7,287 nucleotides of DNA, from contig NZ_RQGG01000024.1 in the NCBI RefSeq assembly GCF_004769665.1, positions 1 to 7,287 on the forward strand. The letters are read 5' to 3'. The stretch's first letter is position 1; every line of letters starts with the position of its first letter. The notes below the pieces were generated by a model that was given only the letters and a program-made list of their open reading frames with translations, did no database searches and was not told the DNA's origin. The DNA comes from Leptospira kemamanensis. Lineage in GTDB: Bacteria; Spirochaetota; Leptospiria; Leptospirales; Leptospiraceae. The position numbers and the translations under genes are program-made. Below, piece by piece: positions 1 to 7,287 of the stretch.

Positions 1-2
1 CT

Positions 3-260
3 GAATGGCTAAATGGATTAGAGGTAGATTTTTATTTTAAGATTAGAAATGTCGAATATGCTATAGAACATCAAGGTGAACAGCATGTTAGAGCACTTGA
101 TTACTTGGGTGGAAAGGATAGTTTCTTAAATCAAATTAGAAGGGACAGACAAAAATTGGATGTTTGCATTGAACAAAAAATCAAACTCTATTATTGCTAC
201 TACGATGAAAATATTTCAGATTTTGTGGAAAAATTGAAAAATTTTTTGGCTCTATCGTAA
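3..260 (+). CDS. C-terminal part of a putative small nuclease (PD-(D/E)XK / Vsr-like), cut by window edge
   Basis: The frame is open from the left edge to the TAA at 258-260 and gives 85 residues with no start in view, so the N-terminus lies outside the window. What is seen: a strand pair containing VDFYF (residues 8-12) and YAIEHQGEQH (19-28), then LGG (35-37), F41 and an RRDRQK segment (46-51) followed by C55 and IKLYYCYYDE. This order (D-F-Y, then I-E-x-x-G-E-Q-H, then GG..F, then R-D-x-x-K, then a hydrophobic strand) is the pattern I know from small endonuclease-like proteins of phages and mobile DNA, related to the Vsr/PD-(D/E)XK fold. Likely metal-binding or catalytic positions are D9, E22, E26, H28 and D48. 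Nuclease activity is inferred from this pattern alone; the substrate is unknown. It lies on the same strand as the restriction operon but 591 bases upstream, so it is probably a separate unit. A neighbouring defence or mobile-element gene is the simplest reading. Confidence 0.6.
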   Translation, partial: EWLNGLEVDFYFKIRNVEYAIEHQGEQHVRALDYLGGKDSFLNQIRRDRQKLDVCIEQKIKLYYCYYDENISDFVEKLKNFLALS

Positions 261-336
261 TAAAATGAATGGTAATAGGAATGTATTTAATATACTATTT
301 AGGGATTTTTAACCGATAGATTTAAATTAGTTTTGC

Positions 337-537
337 ATGGCAAGATACCAGTATCAGAAAGACACTAACGAATTTATTCATATACTAGAGGAATATCTTC
401 AAATATGTTCCATACCAAGGCGGAATCTCATTTCCGAAATTTCTAAGGATTTCACTCTGAAAATGATCAGAGAATTCGTTTACAAGTCAGAAAATAAAGT
501 ATGTTTTCACTGCCAAATGAATTTAAGGAATCATTGA
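337..537 (+). CDS. Doubtful small ORF, 66 aa, hypothetical
   Basis: An ATG-started frame of 66 codons, with an in-frame TAG at 328-330 just upstream and a TGA at 535-537. The product would be a soluble, mixed-charge peptide with a C-terminal CFHC (C-x-x-C type) motif at residues 56-59. It has no signal peptide, no membrane segment and no family I recognise. The 15 bases before the ATG contain no purine-rich ribosome binding site, which argues against expression. After the TGA the same frame continues for 20 more codons to a TAA at 598-600, which would fit decay of a longer gene but is equally likely by chance. It could be a small accessory gene, a pseudogene fragment or a random open frame; I favour one of the last two. 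Confidence 0.2.
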   Translation: MARYQYQKDTNEFIHILEEYLQICSIPRRNLISEISKDFTLKMIREFVYKSENKVCFHCQMNLRNH

Positions 538-784
538 AAAATCAGATCAAAGGAAATATGAGCTTTGTAATAATAAATCAAAACTTTGCTAGTTCATAAA
601 GATTTTCAGTCCAGCCATTCAAACTTGTCCGAATAATGTGGTATGCTAACTAAATGTGCAGAAGTGGAAATTGGTCTATGTGATTAGATTTAAAGCATAC
701 CCATTAAATAATATGTTTAAGCTAAAATTTACTTTTATCAAAACGATTCTAACTCACAAAAAACTAAAATATTCTGAAATAAGC

Positions 785-839
785 AATGCAGGTTCAAAAA
801 TCCATGTTCAAAAAAACTGCTAAATGCCTAAACTGCATT
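785..839. repeat. Inverted-repeat cluster before hsdM, possible operator
   Basis: AATGCAG (785-791) is matched in inverted orientation by CTGCATT (833-839). A second, closer pair shares the right arm: AATGC (823-827) and GCATT (835-839), with 7 bases between. AACTGC also occurs twice directly (815-820 and 831-836). The right arm ends two bases before the hsdM ribosome binding site. The elements could be an operator or a weak hairpin that affects hsdM translation. The arms are only 5-7 bases in AT-rich DNA, so chance is a serious alternative, and no regulator gene is visible nearby. Confidence 0.25.
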
Positions 840-841
840 CT

Positions 842-845
842 AGGA
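842..845 (+). promoter_or_regulatory. Ribosome binding site of hsdM
   Basis: AGGA lies six bases before the ATG at 852, within the usual spacing for a Shine-Dalgarno site. It supports that ATG as the hsdM start; the protein then begins a few residues before the conserved N-terminal helical domain, as expected for the family. Confidence 0.6.
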
Positions 846-851
846 CGTTAA

Positions 852-2405
852 ATGGCAAAAGCTAACCAGACCACCTCTGCAAACATCGGATTTGAAGAAA
901 AACTCTTCACTATGGCGGACAAACTCCGCAACAACATGGACGCCTCTGAATACAAACACGTCGTTTTAGGGCTTATTTTTCTAAAATACATTTCTGATAG
1001 TTTTATGGCTCTCCACGACGAGCTAACCAAAGATAAGAAAAATGGCTCCGACCCAGAAGACCAGGATGAGTATATCGCCAAAAACGTGTTTTGGGTCTCA
1101 GAAAAAGCTCGCTGGAGTTATATTCAAAAAAAGGCGAAAGAACCTTCCATCGGAAAAATCATCGATGATGCATTGGATTTAATCGAGAAAGAAAACCAGA
1201 AGCTAAAAGGGGTCTTAAATAAGAACTATGCCCGTCCCGACCTAGACAAAACGAAATTAGGAGAGCTTGTAGACCTCGTTGGAACAATCGGTCTCGGAGA
1301 TAAGGAAAATCGCTCAAAAGATATATTAGGTAGGGTTTATGAATACTTTCTTACCAAATTTGCATCTGCGGAAGGCAAGTTAGGGGGTCAGTTTTACACT
1401 CCGTCTAGCGTTGTTCGCCTAATCGTTGAAATGCTTGCTCCTACCAAAAACCAATCTGTTTATGACCCTGCTTGTGGTTCAGGTGGGTTCTTTGTGCAGT
1501 CTGAAAAATTTCTAGAACACCATGCAGGAAGGATTGGTGACATTGCGGTGTATGGACAAGAGTCAAACCCTACTACATGGAGACTTTGTATGATGAACCT
1601 TGCCATTCGAGGAATCGAAGCCAATATAGGAAAGGAGCCTTCGGACTCTTTTCTAAAAGACCAACATGCACATGAGAAGTTTGATCTAATTATGGCAAAT
1701 CCACCATTTAACATGAAAGAATGGGGACAACCTTCATTACAAAATGATAAAAGATGGGAGTTTGGAACTCCACCAGCAAACAATGCAAACTATGCTTGGG
1801 TGCAACACTTCATCCACCATCTAAAGCCCAATGGTATGGCTGGTTTTGTCTTAGCGAATGGTTCCATGTCTTCCAATACCTCTGGTGAAGGAGAGATTCG
1901 CAAAAAGATCGTCGATGCAGACTTAGTCGATTGTATGGTCGCTCTACCTGGACAACTCTTCTATTCCACCCAAATTCCAGTTTGTATTTGGTTTCTTACT
2001 CGAAACAAGGAAAATCCTCGGTTTCGAAATCGTAAAGGTAATACTCTCTTCATCGATGCTCGTAAGATGGGAACACTTGTAGATCGAGTCCACCGTGAAT
2101 TAACAGAGGATGATTTGAAAAAGATCACCGACACCTACCATGCTTGGCGAGGGGATAAAGATTGTAAGGTCAAATATGAGGATGTAAAGGGGTTTTGTAA
2201 ATCAGTAGAGTTACCTGAAATTGTCCAACATGGATATGTCCTTACACCAGGTAGGTTTGTCGGTGCGGAAGATATTGAAGACGATGGTGTAGATTTTGAA
2301 GAGAAGATGAAAGGACTAACCGCTAAACTCAAAGAACAAGTTATTGAATCGAATAAGTTAACGTTGGAAATATTCAAGAATTTGAAAGTGACTGGATTTG
2401 ATTAA
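852..2405 (+). CDS. hsdM: Type I restriction-modification system, DNA methyltransferase subunit HsdM (N6-adenine)
   Basis: The product (517 aa, a usual HsdM length) transfers a methyl group from S-adenosylmethionine to the N6 of adenine in the site chosen by HsdS, protecting host DNA; it acts in the cytoplasm as part of an M2S1 or R2M2S1 complex. Seen in the sequence: an N-terminal HsdM_N-type helical domain (about residues 13-150) with the family phrase [13 protein letters not shown] (39-51); [18 protein letters not shown] (178-195), the methylase domain entry motif; the SAM-binding motif [11 protein letters not shown] (205-214); and the catalytic motif IV NPPF (283-286), typical of gamma-class adenine methylases. 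The C-terminal tail carries [12 protein letters not shown] (460-471) and a charged helix expected to contact HsdS. The frame is intact and all core motifs are present. It is the first gene of the operon; its TAA is 1 base before the preferred hsdS ATG. The recognition site cannot be read from this protein. The identification is secure. Confidence 0.98.
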   Translation: MAKANQTTSANIGFEEKLFTMADKLRNNMDASEYKHVVLGLIFLKYISDSFMALHDELTKDKKNGSDPEDQDEYIAKNVFWVSEKARWSYIQKKAKEPSIGKIIDDALDLIEKENQKLKGVLNKNYARPDLDKTKLGELVDLVGTIGLGDKENRSKDILGRVYEYFLTKFASAEGKLGGQFYTPSSVVRLIVEMLAPTKNQSVYDPACGSGGFFVQSEKFLEHHAGRIGDIAVYGQESNPTTWRLCMMNLAIRGIEANIGKEPSDSFLKDQHAHEKFDLIMANPPFNMKEWGQPSLQNDKRWEFGTPPANNANYAWVQHFIHHLKPNGMAGFVLANGSMSSNTSGEGEIRKKIVDADLVDCMVALPGQLFYSTQIPVCIWFLTRNKENPRFRNRKGNTLFIDARKMGTLVDRVHRELTEDDLKKITDTYHAWRGDKDCKVKYEDVKGFCKSVELPEIVQHGYVLTPGRFVGAEDIEDDGVDFEEKMKGLTAKLKEQVIESNKLTLEIFKNLKVTGFD

Positions 2406-2406
2406 A

Positions 2407-3759
2407 ATGGATACAAAAAATAAAGAATGGCGATCTGTCACAATCGATGAAATAAAAAGTTCAAAAAAATCTGCGATTGCGATTGGACCTTTTGGTTCAA
2501 GAATGAAATCCGAACTTTACACATCATCAGGAATTCCTGTAATACGAGGAACTAATCTTACGGGAGGAAGAAAACTTACTGGAGATTGGGTTTTCATATC
2601 AAACGAAACAGCAAAACAGTTACAAGGTTGTATAGTAAATATTGGAGACTTAGTTTTTCCACATCGCGGTTCCATTGGTGAGGTTGGAATTATAACAAAC
2701 GACGAAAATAACTCTATAATTTCATCAAGCTTGATGAAATTGTCACCTGATCCAGCCCAAGTAGAATCATTATTTTTATATTACTATTTTAGATCAAGTG
2801 AAGGAAAATTTAAACTACTTAGAAATTCATCACAAGTTGGAACGCCAGGAATTGGTCAGCCTCTTGCATCATTGAAATCTATTGATCTAAATCTCCCCCC
2901 TCTCCCTACTCAAAAAGCCATCGCTCATCTACTAGGCACTCTAGATGACAAAATAGAACTTCTACGCCAAATGAATGAAACTCTTGAAGCCATAGCAAAA
3001 GCGTTGTTTCAATCTTGGTTTGTGGACTTTGATCCTGTTCGCAAGAAAGCAGAAGGAATCCCAACTGGATTACCAAAAGAAATTGAAGACTTATTTCCTA
3101 GCGAGTTCGAAGAATCAGAATTAGGTGAAATTCCAAAAGGATGGAAGGTTGGGAAGTTGGGGGAACTAACACAAATAGTTGGCGGTTCAACTCCTAGTAC
3201 AACCAATGAAAGCTTTTGGAATGGCGAACATCATTTTGCAACACCTAAAGACCTTTCTAATGCAACGAGTCCAATTCTTCTGAAAACTGATCGAAGAATA
3301 ACGTTTGCTGGAGTAAAAGAGATTTCTTCGGGTATATTGGAGAGTGGTACTTTATTAATGTCTTCACGTGCACCTATTGGTTATGTTTCTTTATCAGAGA
3401 TTCCAATTTCAATAAATCAAGGATTTATTGGATTTAAGAAGGGTGCATATCTTTCCAATTATTTTCTATTTTTCTGGTTAAAACAAAATATGGAAACTAT
3501 TATTGGAAATGCAAATGGGACTACTTTTTTGGAAATTAGCAAATCAAATTTTCGAATGATCTCATGCATTAAACCATCTCAAGAGGCGTTGAGTTTTTTT
3601 GATAATATTGTTTCCACTTACTTCATCCAACTGAAAGAAAATACACTTCAAATAAATAATCTTATCGCAATCCGTGATTCCTTACTTCCGAAGCTCATAT
3701 CAGGAGAACTTGAACTAACAGATAAAACGATCACTCAAATTTTGGAGCCAGCCAAATGA
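2407..3759 (+). CDS. hsdS: Type I restriction-modification system, specificity subunit HsdS
   Basis: HsdS selects the bipartite DNA target for both methylation and restriction and is the scaffold for HsdM and HsdR. With the ATG at 2407 it has 450 residues, the normal size of a two-domain HsdS. Order seen: first target-recognition domain about 8-160, with [18 protein letters not shown] (27-35) and [17 protein letters not shown] (80-96); central conserved helix about 163-217, starting [15 protein letters not shown] and ending in the hallmark [16 protein letters not shown]; second recognition domain about 238-390, opened by ELGEIPKGW and carrying [14 protein letters not shown] (314-327), the counterpart of the first domain's GDLVFPHRG motif; C-terminal conserved helix about 393-436 with [13 protein letters not shown]. 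The start is uncertain: an in-frame TTG at 2398 would overlap hsdM by 8 bases and add three residues. I prefer the ATG. Its 3' end overlaps hsdR by 4 bases. The recognition domains are more AT-rich than the central helix, as expected if they were exchanged. The target sequence cannot be predicted by eye. Confidence 0.96.
   Translation: MDTKNKEWRSVTIDEIKSSKKSAIAIGPFGSRMKSELYTSSGIPVIRGTNLTGGRKLTGDWVFISNETAKQLQGCIVNIGDLVFPHRGSIGEVGIITNDENNSIISSSLMKLSPDPAQVESLFLYYYFRSSEGKFKLLRNSSQVGTPGIGQPLASLKSIDLNLPPLPTQKAIAHLLGTLDDKIELLRQMNETLEAIAKALFQSWFVDFDPVRKKAEGIPTGLPKEIEDLFPSEFEESELGEIPKGWKVGKLGELTQIVGGSTPSTTNESFWNGEHHFATPKDLSNATSPILLKTDRRITFAGVKEISSGILESGTLLMSSRAPIGYVSLSEIPISINQGFIGFKKGAYLSNYFLFFWLKQNMETIIGNANGTTFLEISKSNFRMISCIKPSQEALSFFDNIVSTYFIQLKENTLQINNLIAIRDSLLPKLISGELELTDKTITQILEPAK
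3744..3747 (+). promoter_or_regulatory. Ribosome binding site of hsdR inside the end of hsdS
   Basis: GGAG lies eight bases before the hsdR ATG at 3756, within the last codons of hsdS. Together with the ATGA overlap of the two genes it supports this hsdR start and suggests that ribosomes finishing hsdS reinitiate on hsdR. Confidence 0.65.
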
Positions 3760-6700
3760 CGATTCACCTCACAGAAGCTGATGTCGAACAAATAGCCATC
3801 GATCTATTCCAATCACTTGGCTATGAACATCTGAATGGGAAAGAGATTCTCCCAGAAGAACCAAATGCTCAAAGAGATTCTGTCAAAGAACCTTTTCTTC
3901 CTTATATTCTAAAAGATGCCCTTACAACGCTTAACCCAAAAATTCCTCCTGATGGAATAGATGAAGCCTACCGCAAAGTTACTCGAATTTCCTTCCCCAC
4001 TGTCCTTGAAACAAATCATGAATTTCATAAAATGCTTACCGAAGGAATTGATGTAACCTACAAGGGAAAAGACAGAATCGTCACAGATAAAGTAAAGTTA
4101 ATTGATTTTGATTACCCTGATAAAAACTATTTTTACGTAGTAAGTCAATTTACCATCATTGAAGGACAAAACAATAGAAGACCTGACCTCTTAGTTTTTA
4201 TCAATGGTCTCCCACTTGGGGTAATCGAATTAAAGAATCCTGCTGACCATCAAACTACGATTTGGTCAGCATACAGCCAATTACAGACCTACAAGGATCA
4301 GATTCCTAGTCTCTTTACATACAATGAAGTGATGATAATAAGTGATGGTCTAGAAGCTCGAATTGGCTCTATATCAGCAGATAAAGAACGATTTGCAGTA
4401 TGGAGAACCATCGAAGGAGAAAAACTAGCTTCTGCTTCTATGACTCAAATGGAAGTGATGATCCGTGGAGTTTTTGAAAAAAAAAGATTTTTGGATTTGA
4501 TTCGGTTCTTCACTGTATTTGAACGAGATCATAAAGGCTCATACATTAAGAAAATTGCAGGATATCATCAATTCCATGCAGTCAATACCGCCCTATCGCA
4601 GACAATAGAAGCAAGTAAACCCAAAGGAGATCGAAGAATCGGTGTAGTATGGCACACGCAAGGTTCTGGAAAATCTCTTACCATGACCTTTTTTGCAGGA
4701 AGAGCAATCCTTTCTCCTGAAATGCAAAATCCAACAGTGGTAATCATTACAGATAGGCAAGACTTAGACAATCAGCTCTTTGATACCTTTAAAAATTGCA
4801 AGGAATTACTCCGCCAAACACCCGTACAAGCAGAAGATCGCAATCACTTAAAAGAACTTCTCTCCGTTTCGAGTGGTGGTGTAATCTTTACAACTGTTCA
4901 AAAATTCTTTCCAGAAAAAAAATACGACACTTACCCGCTTCTCTCTGACCGAAGAAACATTATCGTTATGGCAGATGAGGCACACAGAAGCCAATACGAT
5001 TTTATAGATGGTTTCGCTAGGCACATGCGAGATGGACTCCCTCATGCATCCTTTATAGGTTTTACAGGAACGCCTATAGAACTAAGTGATAAAAATACAC
5101 GGGCAGTCTTCGGTGAATATATCAGTATTTATGACATCCAACAAGCTGTCATGGATCAGGCAACGGTTCCAATCTATTATGAAAGTAGACTGGCTAAATT
5201 AGAACTCAAAGAATCAGAAAAGCCCAAAATTGATCCTAGCTTCGAATCCATAACGGAAGATGAAGAGGAAACAGATAAGAATAAACTAAAATCAAAATGG
5301 GCTACTATAGAAGCATTAGTAGGTGCACAAAATAGACTCAAGTTAGTTGCCAAGGATTTGTCCAACCACTGGAAACTTAGGTTATCTGTGATGGAAGGAA
5401 AAGCGATGATCGTCACCATGTCACGAAGAATCGCCATTGATCTATATAATGAATTAATCAAAATTCATCCAGAATGGCATAGCGAAGACGATGATAAGGG
5501 TGTATTAAAAGTCATCATGACAGGTTCTGCCTCCGATCCTGTTGAATGGCAACAACACATCCGAACGGGTAAACGTAGAAAAGAATTAGCAGAAAAATTC
5601 AAGAAACCTAACTCATCTTTTAAGATTGTGATCGTTCGGGATATGTGGCTCACAGGTTTTGACGCCCCAAGTCTTCATACCATGTATATAGACAAACCAA
5701 TGAATGGTCATGGACTGATGCAAGCAATCGCACGAGTAAACCGAGTCTTTAAGGATAAAGCTGGTGGTCTTGTAGTTGATTACATCGGCATTGCAGACAG
5801 TTTGAAATCTGCCTTATCCCTCTATACCCAATCTGGTGGAAAAGGATCAACCGCTCTCGATCAAAATGAAGCAGTAGCCGTTATGCTTGAAAAATATGAA
5901 GTAGTTTGCGGACTTTTTCATGGTTTCGACTTTGGTAAATGGAAAACTGGCACTCCCACCGATAGGCTCAATCTATTACCATCTGCTTTAGAACATATCC
6001 TGTCACAAGAAGATGGAAAATCGAAGTTGAAGAAAACGGTCACAGAACTCTCACAAGCATTCGCCCTTGCAGTTCCCCACGATAAAACGACTGAAATAAG
6101 AGACGATGTCGCCTTCTTTCAAACCGTTAGATCAGCTCTGACAAAGAAAACAGACGATGACAAAAAGAAATCACAGGATGAAATAGATTATGCCATCAGA
6201 CAACTGATATCAGGTGCAGTTTCTTCCAATGAAGTCATTGATATCTTTGCTACGGTGGGACTTAATAAACCAGATATCTCTATCTTAACTGATGAATTCT
6301 TAGCCGAAGTTCAAGGAATACCACAGAAAAACTTAGCAGTAGAACTCTTACAGAAACTCCTAAAAGAACAAGTCTACAAAATGGCTGGAAAACGAAACAT
6401 CGTAAAAACTCGCACATTCCTTGATTTGCTTGAATCTTCTCTGAAACGTTACCAGAATAGAGCTATTGAAACAGCACAGGTCATCGAACACCTTATTGAA
6501 TTAGCAAAGAAAATGAGGGATGAAACGAAACGAGGTGCTGACCTAGGACTCACAGATGATGAAGTTGCCTTCTACGATGCTCTATTGGAAAACGAGTCTG
6601 CTGTTAGAGAAATGAAAAACGAAGACATCAAAATCATTGCAAAAGAACTTGTTAAGTCGCTCAAGAGTAATCTCAAGATCAATTGGTCTGAAAGAGAACA

Positions 6701-6845
6701 AGTAAAAGCATTAATACGAGTAAACATAAAGAAAATCCTAAAGAAATATGGTTATCCACCAGATATGCAGGCTCAAGCAACTGCCTTAGTATTAGAGCAA
6801 GCAGAAGAGTTATATGGGAACTGGGTAGCGGAAGAAGTAATTTGA
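3756..6845 (+). CDS. hsdR: Type I restriction-modification system, restriction and translocation subunit HsdR
   Basis: HsdR joins the HsdM/HsdS methylase, pulls unmethylated DNA using ATP, and cuts it away from the recognition site. At 1029 aa it has the full family length. The N-terminal nuclease domain (about 1-250) shows RRPDLLVF with D144, then VIELK with E158 and K160; the D-x13-E-x-K spacing is that of active type I HsdR nucleases. Q175-x3-Y179 fits the QxxxY motif of RecB-like nucleases. The motor follows: Walker A QGSGKS (302-307), [12 protein letters not shown] (331-342, motif Ia), DEAH box [11 protein letters not shown] (405-415), GFTGTP (435-440, motif III), [13 protein letters not shown] (628-640, motif V) and [10 protein letters not shown] (656-665, motif VI). 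An acidic linker lies near 497-508. Residues from about 700 to the end are helix-rich and charged, the region that docks on the methylase; I take it for the DUF3387-type C-terminus. The gene starts in a 4-base ATGA overlap with hsdS behind a GGAG site. No motif is missing and no frameshift is seen, although there are runs of nine and eight A inside the gene. Confidence 0.98.
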   Translation: MTIHLTEADVEQIAIDLFQSLGYEHLNGKEILPEEPNAQRDSVKEPFLPYILKDALTTLNPKIPPDGIDEAYRKVTRISFPTVLETNHEFHKMLTEGIDVTYKGKDRIVTDKVKLIDFDYPDKNYFYVVSQFTIIEGQNNRRPDLLVFINGLPLGVIELKNPADHQTTIWSAYSQLQTYKDQIPSLFTYNEVMIISDGLEARIGSISADKERFAVWRTIEGEKLASASMTQMEVMIRGVFEKKRFLDLIRFFTVFERDHKGSYIKKIAGYHQFHAVNTALSQTIEASKPKGDRRIGVVWHTQGSGKSLTMTFFAGRAILSPEMQNPTVVIITDRQDLDNQLFDTFKNCKELLRQTPVQAEDRNHLKELLSVSSGGVIFTTVQKFFPEKKYDTYPLLSDRRNIIVMADEAHRSQYDFIDGFARHMRDGLPHASFIGFTGTPIELSDKNTRAVFGEYISIYDIQQAVMDQATVPIYYESRLAKLELKESEKPKIDPSFESITEDEEETDKNKLKSKWATIEALVGAQNRLKLVAKDLSNHWKLRLSVMEGKAMIVTMSRRIAIDLYNELIKIHPEWHSEDDDKGVLKVIMTGSASDPVEWQQHIRTGKRRKELAEKFKKPNSSFKIVIVRDMWLTGFDAPSLHTMYIDKPMNGHGLMQAIARVNRVFKDKAGGLVVDYIGIADSLKSALSLYTQSGGKGSTALDQNEAVAVMLEKYEVVCGLFHGFDFGKWKTGTPTDRLNLLPSALEHILSQEDGKSKLKKTVTELSQAFALAVPHDKTTEIRDDVAFFQTVRSALTKKTDDDKKKSQDEIDYAIRQLISGAVSSNEVIDIFATVGLNKPDISILTDEFLAEVQGIPQKNLAVELLQKLLKEQVYKMAGKRNIVKTRTFLDLLESSLKRYQNRAIETAQVIEHLIELAKKMRDETKRGADLGLTDDEVAFYDALLENESAVREMKNEDIKIIAKELVKSLKSNLKINWSEREQVKALIRVNIKKILKKYGYPPDMQAQATALVLEQAEELYGNWVAEEVI

Positions 6846-6856
6846 AGAGGTTGGGA

Positions 6857-6860
6857 AGGA
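6857..6860 (+). promoter_or_regulatory. Ribosome binding site of the gene downstream of hsdR
   Basis: AGGA sits in a purine-rich run (6853-6866), nine bases before GTG at 6870 and six before TTG at 6867. It starts 12 bases after the hsdR stop. Because the downstream frame lacks any ATG, this site is the main evidence for where translation begins. Confidence 0.5.
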
Positions 6861-6869
6861 AAGAAATTG

Positions 6870-7287
6870 GTGCATTATAATTTTTGCTCTTTTATATATA
6901 GACTGAAAAATAAAAATTACCTTCTATATTCATGTCTTATTCCAAGCAATGTGAATAAAGAAAAACCCATCTATATTACGAAACCTTTTTCGAACACAGA
7001 AGAAGAACTTATTTATACTACAGCAAGAATTAGTCAGCCTAAATTTGATAGTTTGATTGAAAACTTAACTAGCGGAAATTTAACTGGAGACTTATTTTAC
7101 AATTCATCATTTCATATTTTTGACAAAAGACGTTTCTACCAAATACCCAAAGACTCTTTAATCTTAAACTTCAAATATCCCTCTCCTAATCCTGAAAGTA
7201 TTAATGGAAAAACATGCAAAGTTGACGTCTTTTATTCCAAAAGTCAAACTGAGCTTATTGAGCATTTAGAATCATTAAAGTATAGCG
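6870..7287 (+). CDS. Hypothetical protein, 5' part of a gene cut by the right edge (GTG or TTG start)
   Basis: A frame stays open for 139 codons from GTG at 6870 to the window end, too long to be likely by chance in such AT-rich DNA. No ATG occurs in it. The best starts are the adjacent TTG (6867) and GTG (6870), both at workable distance from the AGGA site at 6857-6860. The visible protein begins HYNFCSFIYRLKNKNYLLY and is rich in Asn, Ser, Lys, Tyr and Ile. It has no clear signal peptide; the N-terminal aromatic stretch is interrupted by Arg and Lys and is not a convincing membrane helix. I recognise no family and no catalytic motif. It lies about 24 bases after hsdR in the same frame and on the same strand, with no terminator between, so it could be the fourth gene of the operon. 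An accessory or defence role is only an inference from position. A 5'-truncated pseudogene is the alternative. Confidence 0.6.
   Translation, partial: MHYNFCSFIYRLKNKNYLLYSCLIPSNVNKEKPIYITKPFSNTEEELIYTTARISQPKFDSLIENLTSGNLTGDLFYNSSFHIFDKRRFYQIPKDSLILNFKYPSPNPESINGKTCKVDVFYSKSQTELIEHLESLKYS

Larger units (their letters stand above)
261..851. other. AT-rich intergenic region upstream of hsdM
   Basis: This 591-base stretch separates the nuclease-like gene from the restriction operon. It is AT-rich and has frequent stops in all forward frames. It holds one 66-codon frame without a ribosome binding site (337-537), a forward frame open from 650 to 820 that looks like chance, and inverted repeats near its right end (785-839). 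The hsdM promoter should lie in its right part, but I see no convincing -35/-10 pair. I see no tRNA, no CRISPR repeat, no insertion sequence ends and no strong terminator hairpin. It could be decayed coding sequence left by turnover in a variable region, but no protein family can be recognised in it. Confidence 0.6.

Noticed and set aside
283..295. Small hairpin GTAT-N5-ATAC after the nuclease-like gene as a terminator
   Set aside because: The stem is only four A/T-rich pairs with no following T run, too weak for an intrinsic terminator.
625..770. Promoter-like pieces upstream of hsdM: TTGTCC (625-630), TATGCT (642-647), TTTACT (728-733) and TAAAAT (765-770)
   Set aside because: No -35/-10 pair has acceptable spacing (11 bases for the first pair, 31 for the second), and such pieces are frequent in AT-rich DNA.
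650..823. Forward open frame from 650 to a TAA at 821-823, with GTG at 656 and ATG at 713 (36 codons from the ATG); its end faintly resembles a helix-turn-helix segment
   Set aside because: It is short, lacks a ribosome binding site at either start, and the resemblance is too weak to support a regulator call.
848..1081. Reverse-strand open frame opposite the start of hsdM, and similar reverse frames at 1460-1783, 2135-2377, 3009-3206, 4568-4771, 4848-5045, 5177-5461 and 5465-5653
   Set aside because: They lie opposite strongly supported hsd genes, are rich in Ser, Leu and Phe as expected of antisense shadows, and show no recognisable domain.
852..6845. Alternative reading as a type III, BREX or DISARM system
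   Set aside because: The HsdM/HsdS/HsdR trio with a two-domain specificity subunit is diagnostic of type I; no BREX or DISARM hallmark gene (such as PglZ or BrxL) is present in the window.
6876..6881. Perfect TATAAT just after hsdR
   Set aside because: It falls inside the start of the downstream coding frame, and the only upstream match (TTGGGA at 6851-6856) is poor with a 19-base spacer.
1..7287. CRISPR array, tRNA or rRNA genes, insertion sequence ends, attachment sites
   Set aside because: I saw no regularly spaced repeat, no tRNA-like cloverleaf, no transposase and no duplicated att-like sequence.

Overview
The window carries one complete type I restriction-modification operon, in the order hsdM-hsdS-hsdR and all on the + strand. 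It is flanked by the 3' end of a putative small nuclease gene on the left and the 5' part of an unrecognised gene on the right. The DNA is AT-rich (roughly 35-40% G+C by eye), with AGGA/GGAG-type ribosome binding sites, ordinary bacterial codon use and no introns. This suits a low-GC bacterium. A spirochaete such as Leptospira is a plausible guess, but nothing in the window fixes the taxon.

Layout. Positions 3-260 are the last 85 codons of a gene cut by the left edge; its sequence resembles small PD-(D/E)XK or Vsr-like nuclease domains. Positions 261-851 form a 591-base AT-rich gap. It holds one doubtful 66-codon frame (337-537), short open frames that look like chance, and a cluster of inverted repeats (785-839) ending just before the hsdM ribosome binding site. 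Positions 852-2405 are hsdM (517 aa, N6-adenine methyltransferase). Positions 2407-3759 are hsdS (450 aa, two target-recognition domains). Positions 3756-6845 are hsdR (1029 aa, nuclease and translocase). From 6870 to the right edge a further frame stays open for 139 codons without any ATG; it has a good ribosome binding site and GTG or TTG starts.

How the genes work together. HsdS reads a two-part asymmetric DNA site through its two recognition domains. Two HsdM subunits bind its conserved helical spacers and methylate adenines in the two half-sites. HsdR joins this methylase; on unmethylated DNA it translocates with its DEAH motor and cuts at a distance with its D...E-x-K nuclease. All catalytic motifs I could check are intact and none of the three frames is broken, so the system looks functional. 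The spacing is tight (1 nt, or an 8-nt overlap, between hsdM and hsdS; a 4-nt overlap between hsdS and hsdR), which implies one transcript with translational coupling.

The core is a recognisable, ordinary type I system. I did not find evidence of a new kind of defence system. The least explained parts are the downstream gene lacking ATG, the upstream nuclease-like fragment and the inverted repeats before hsdM.
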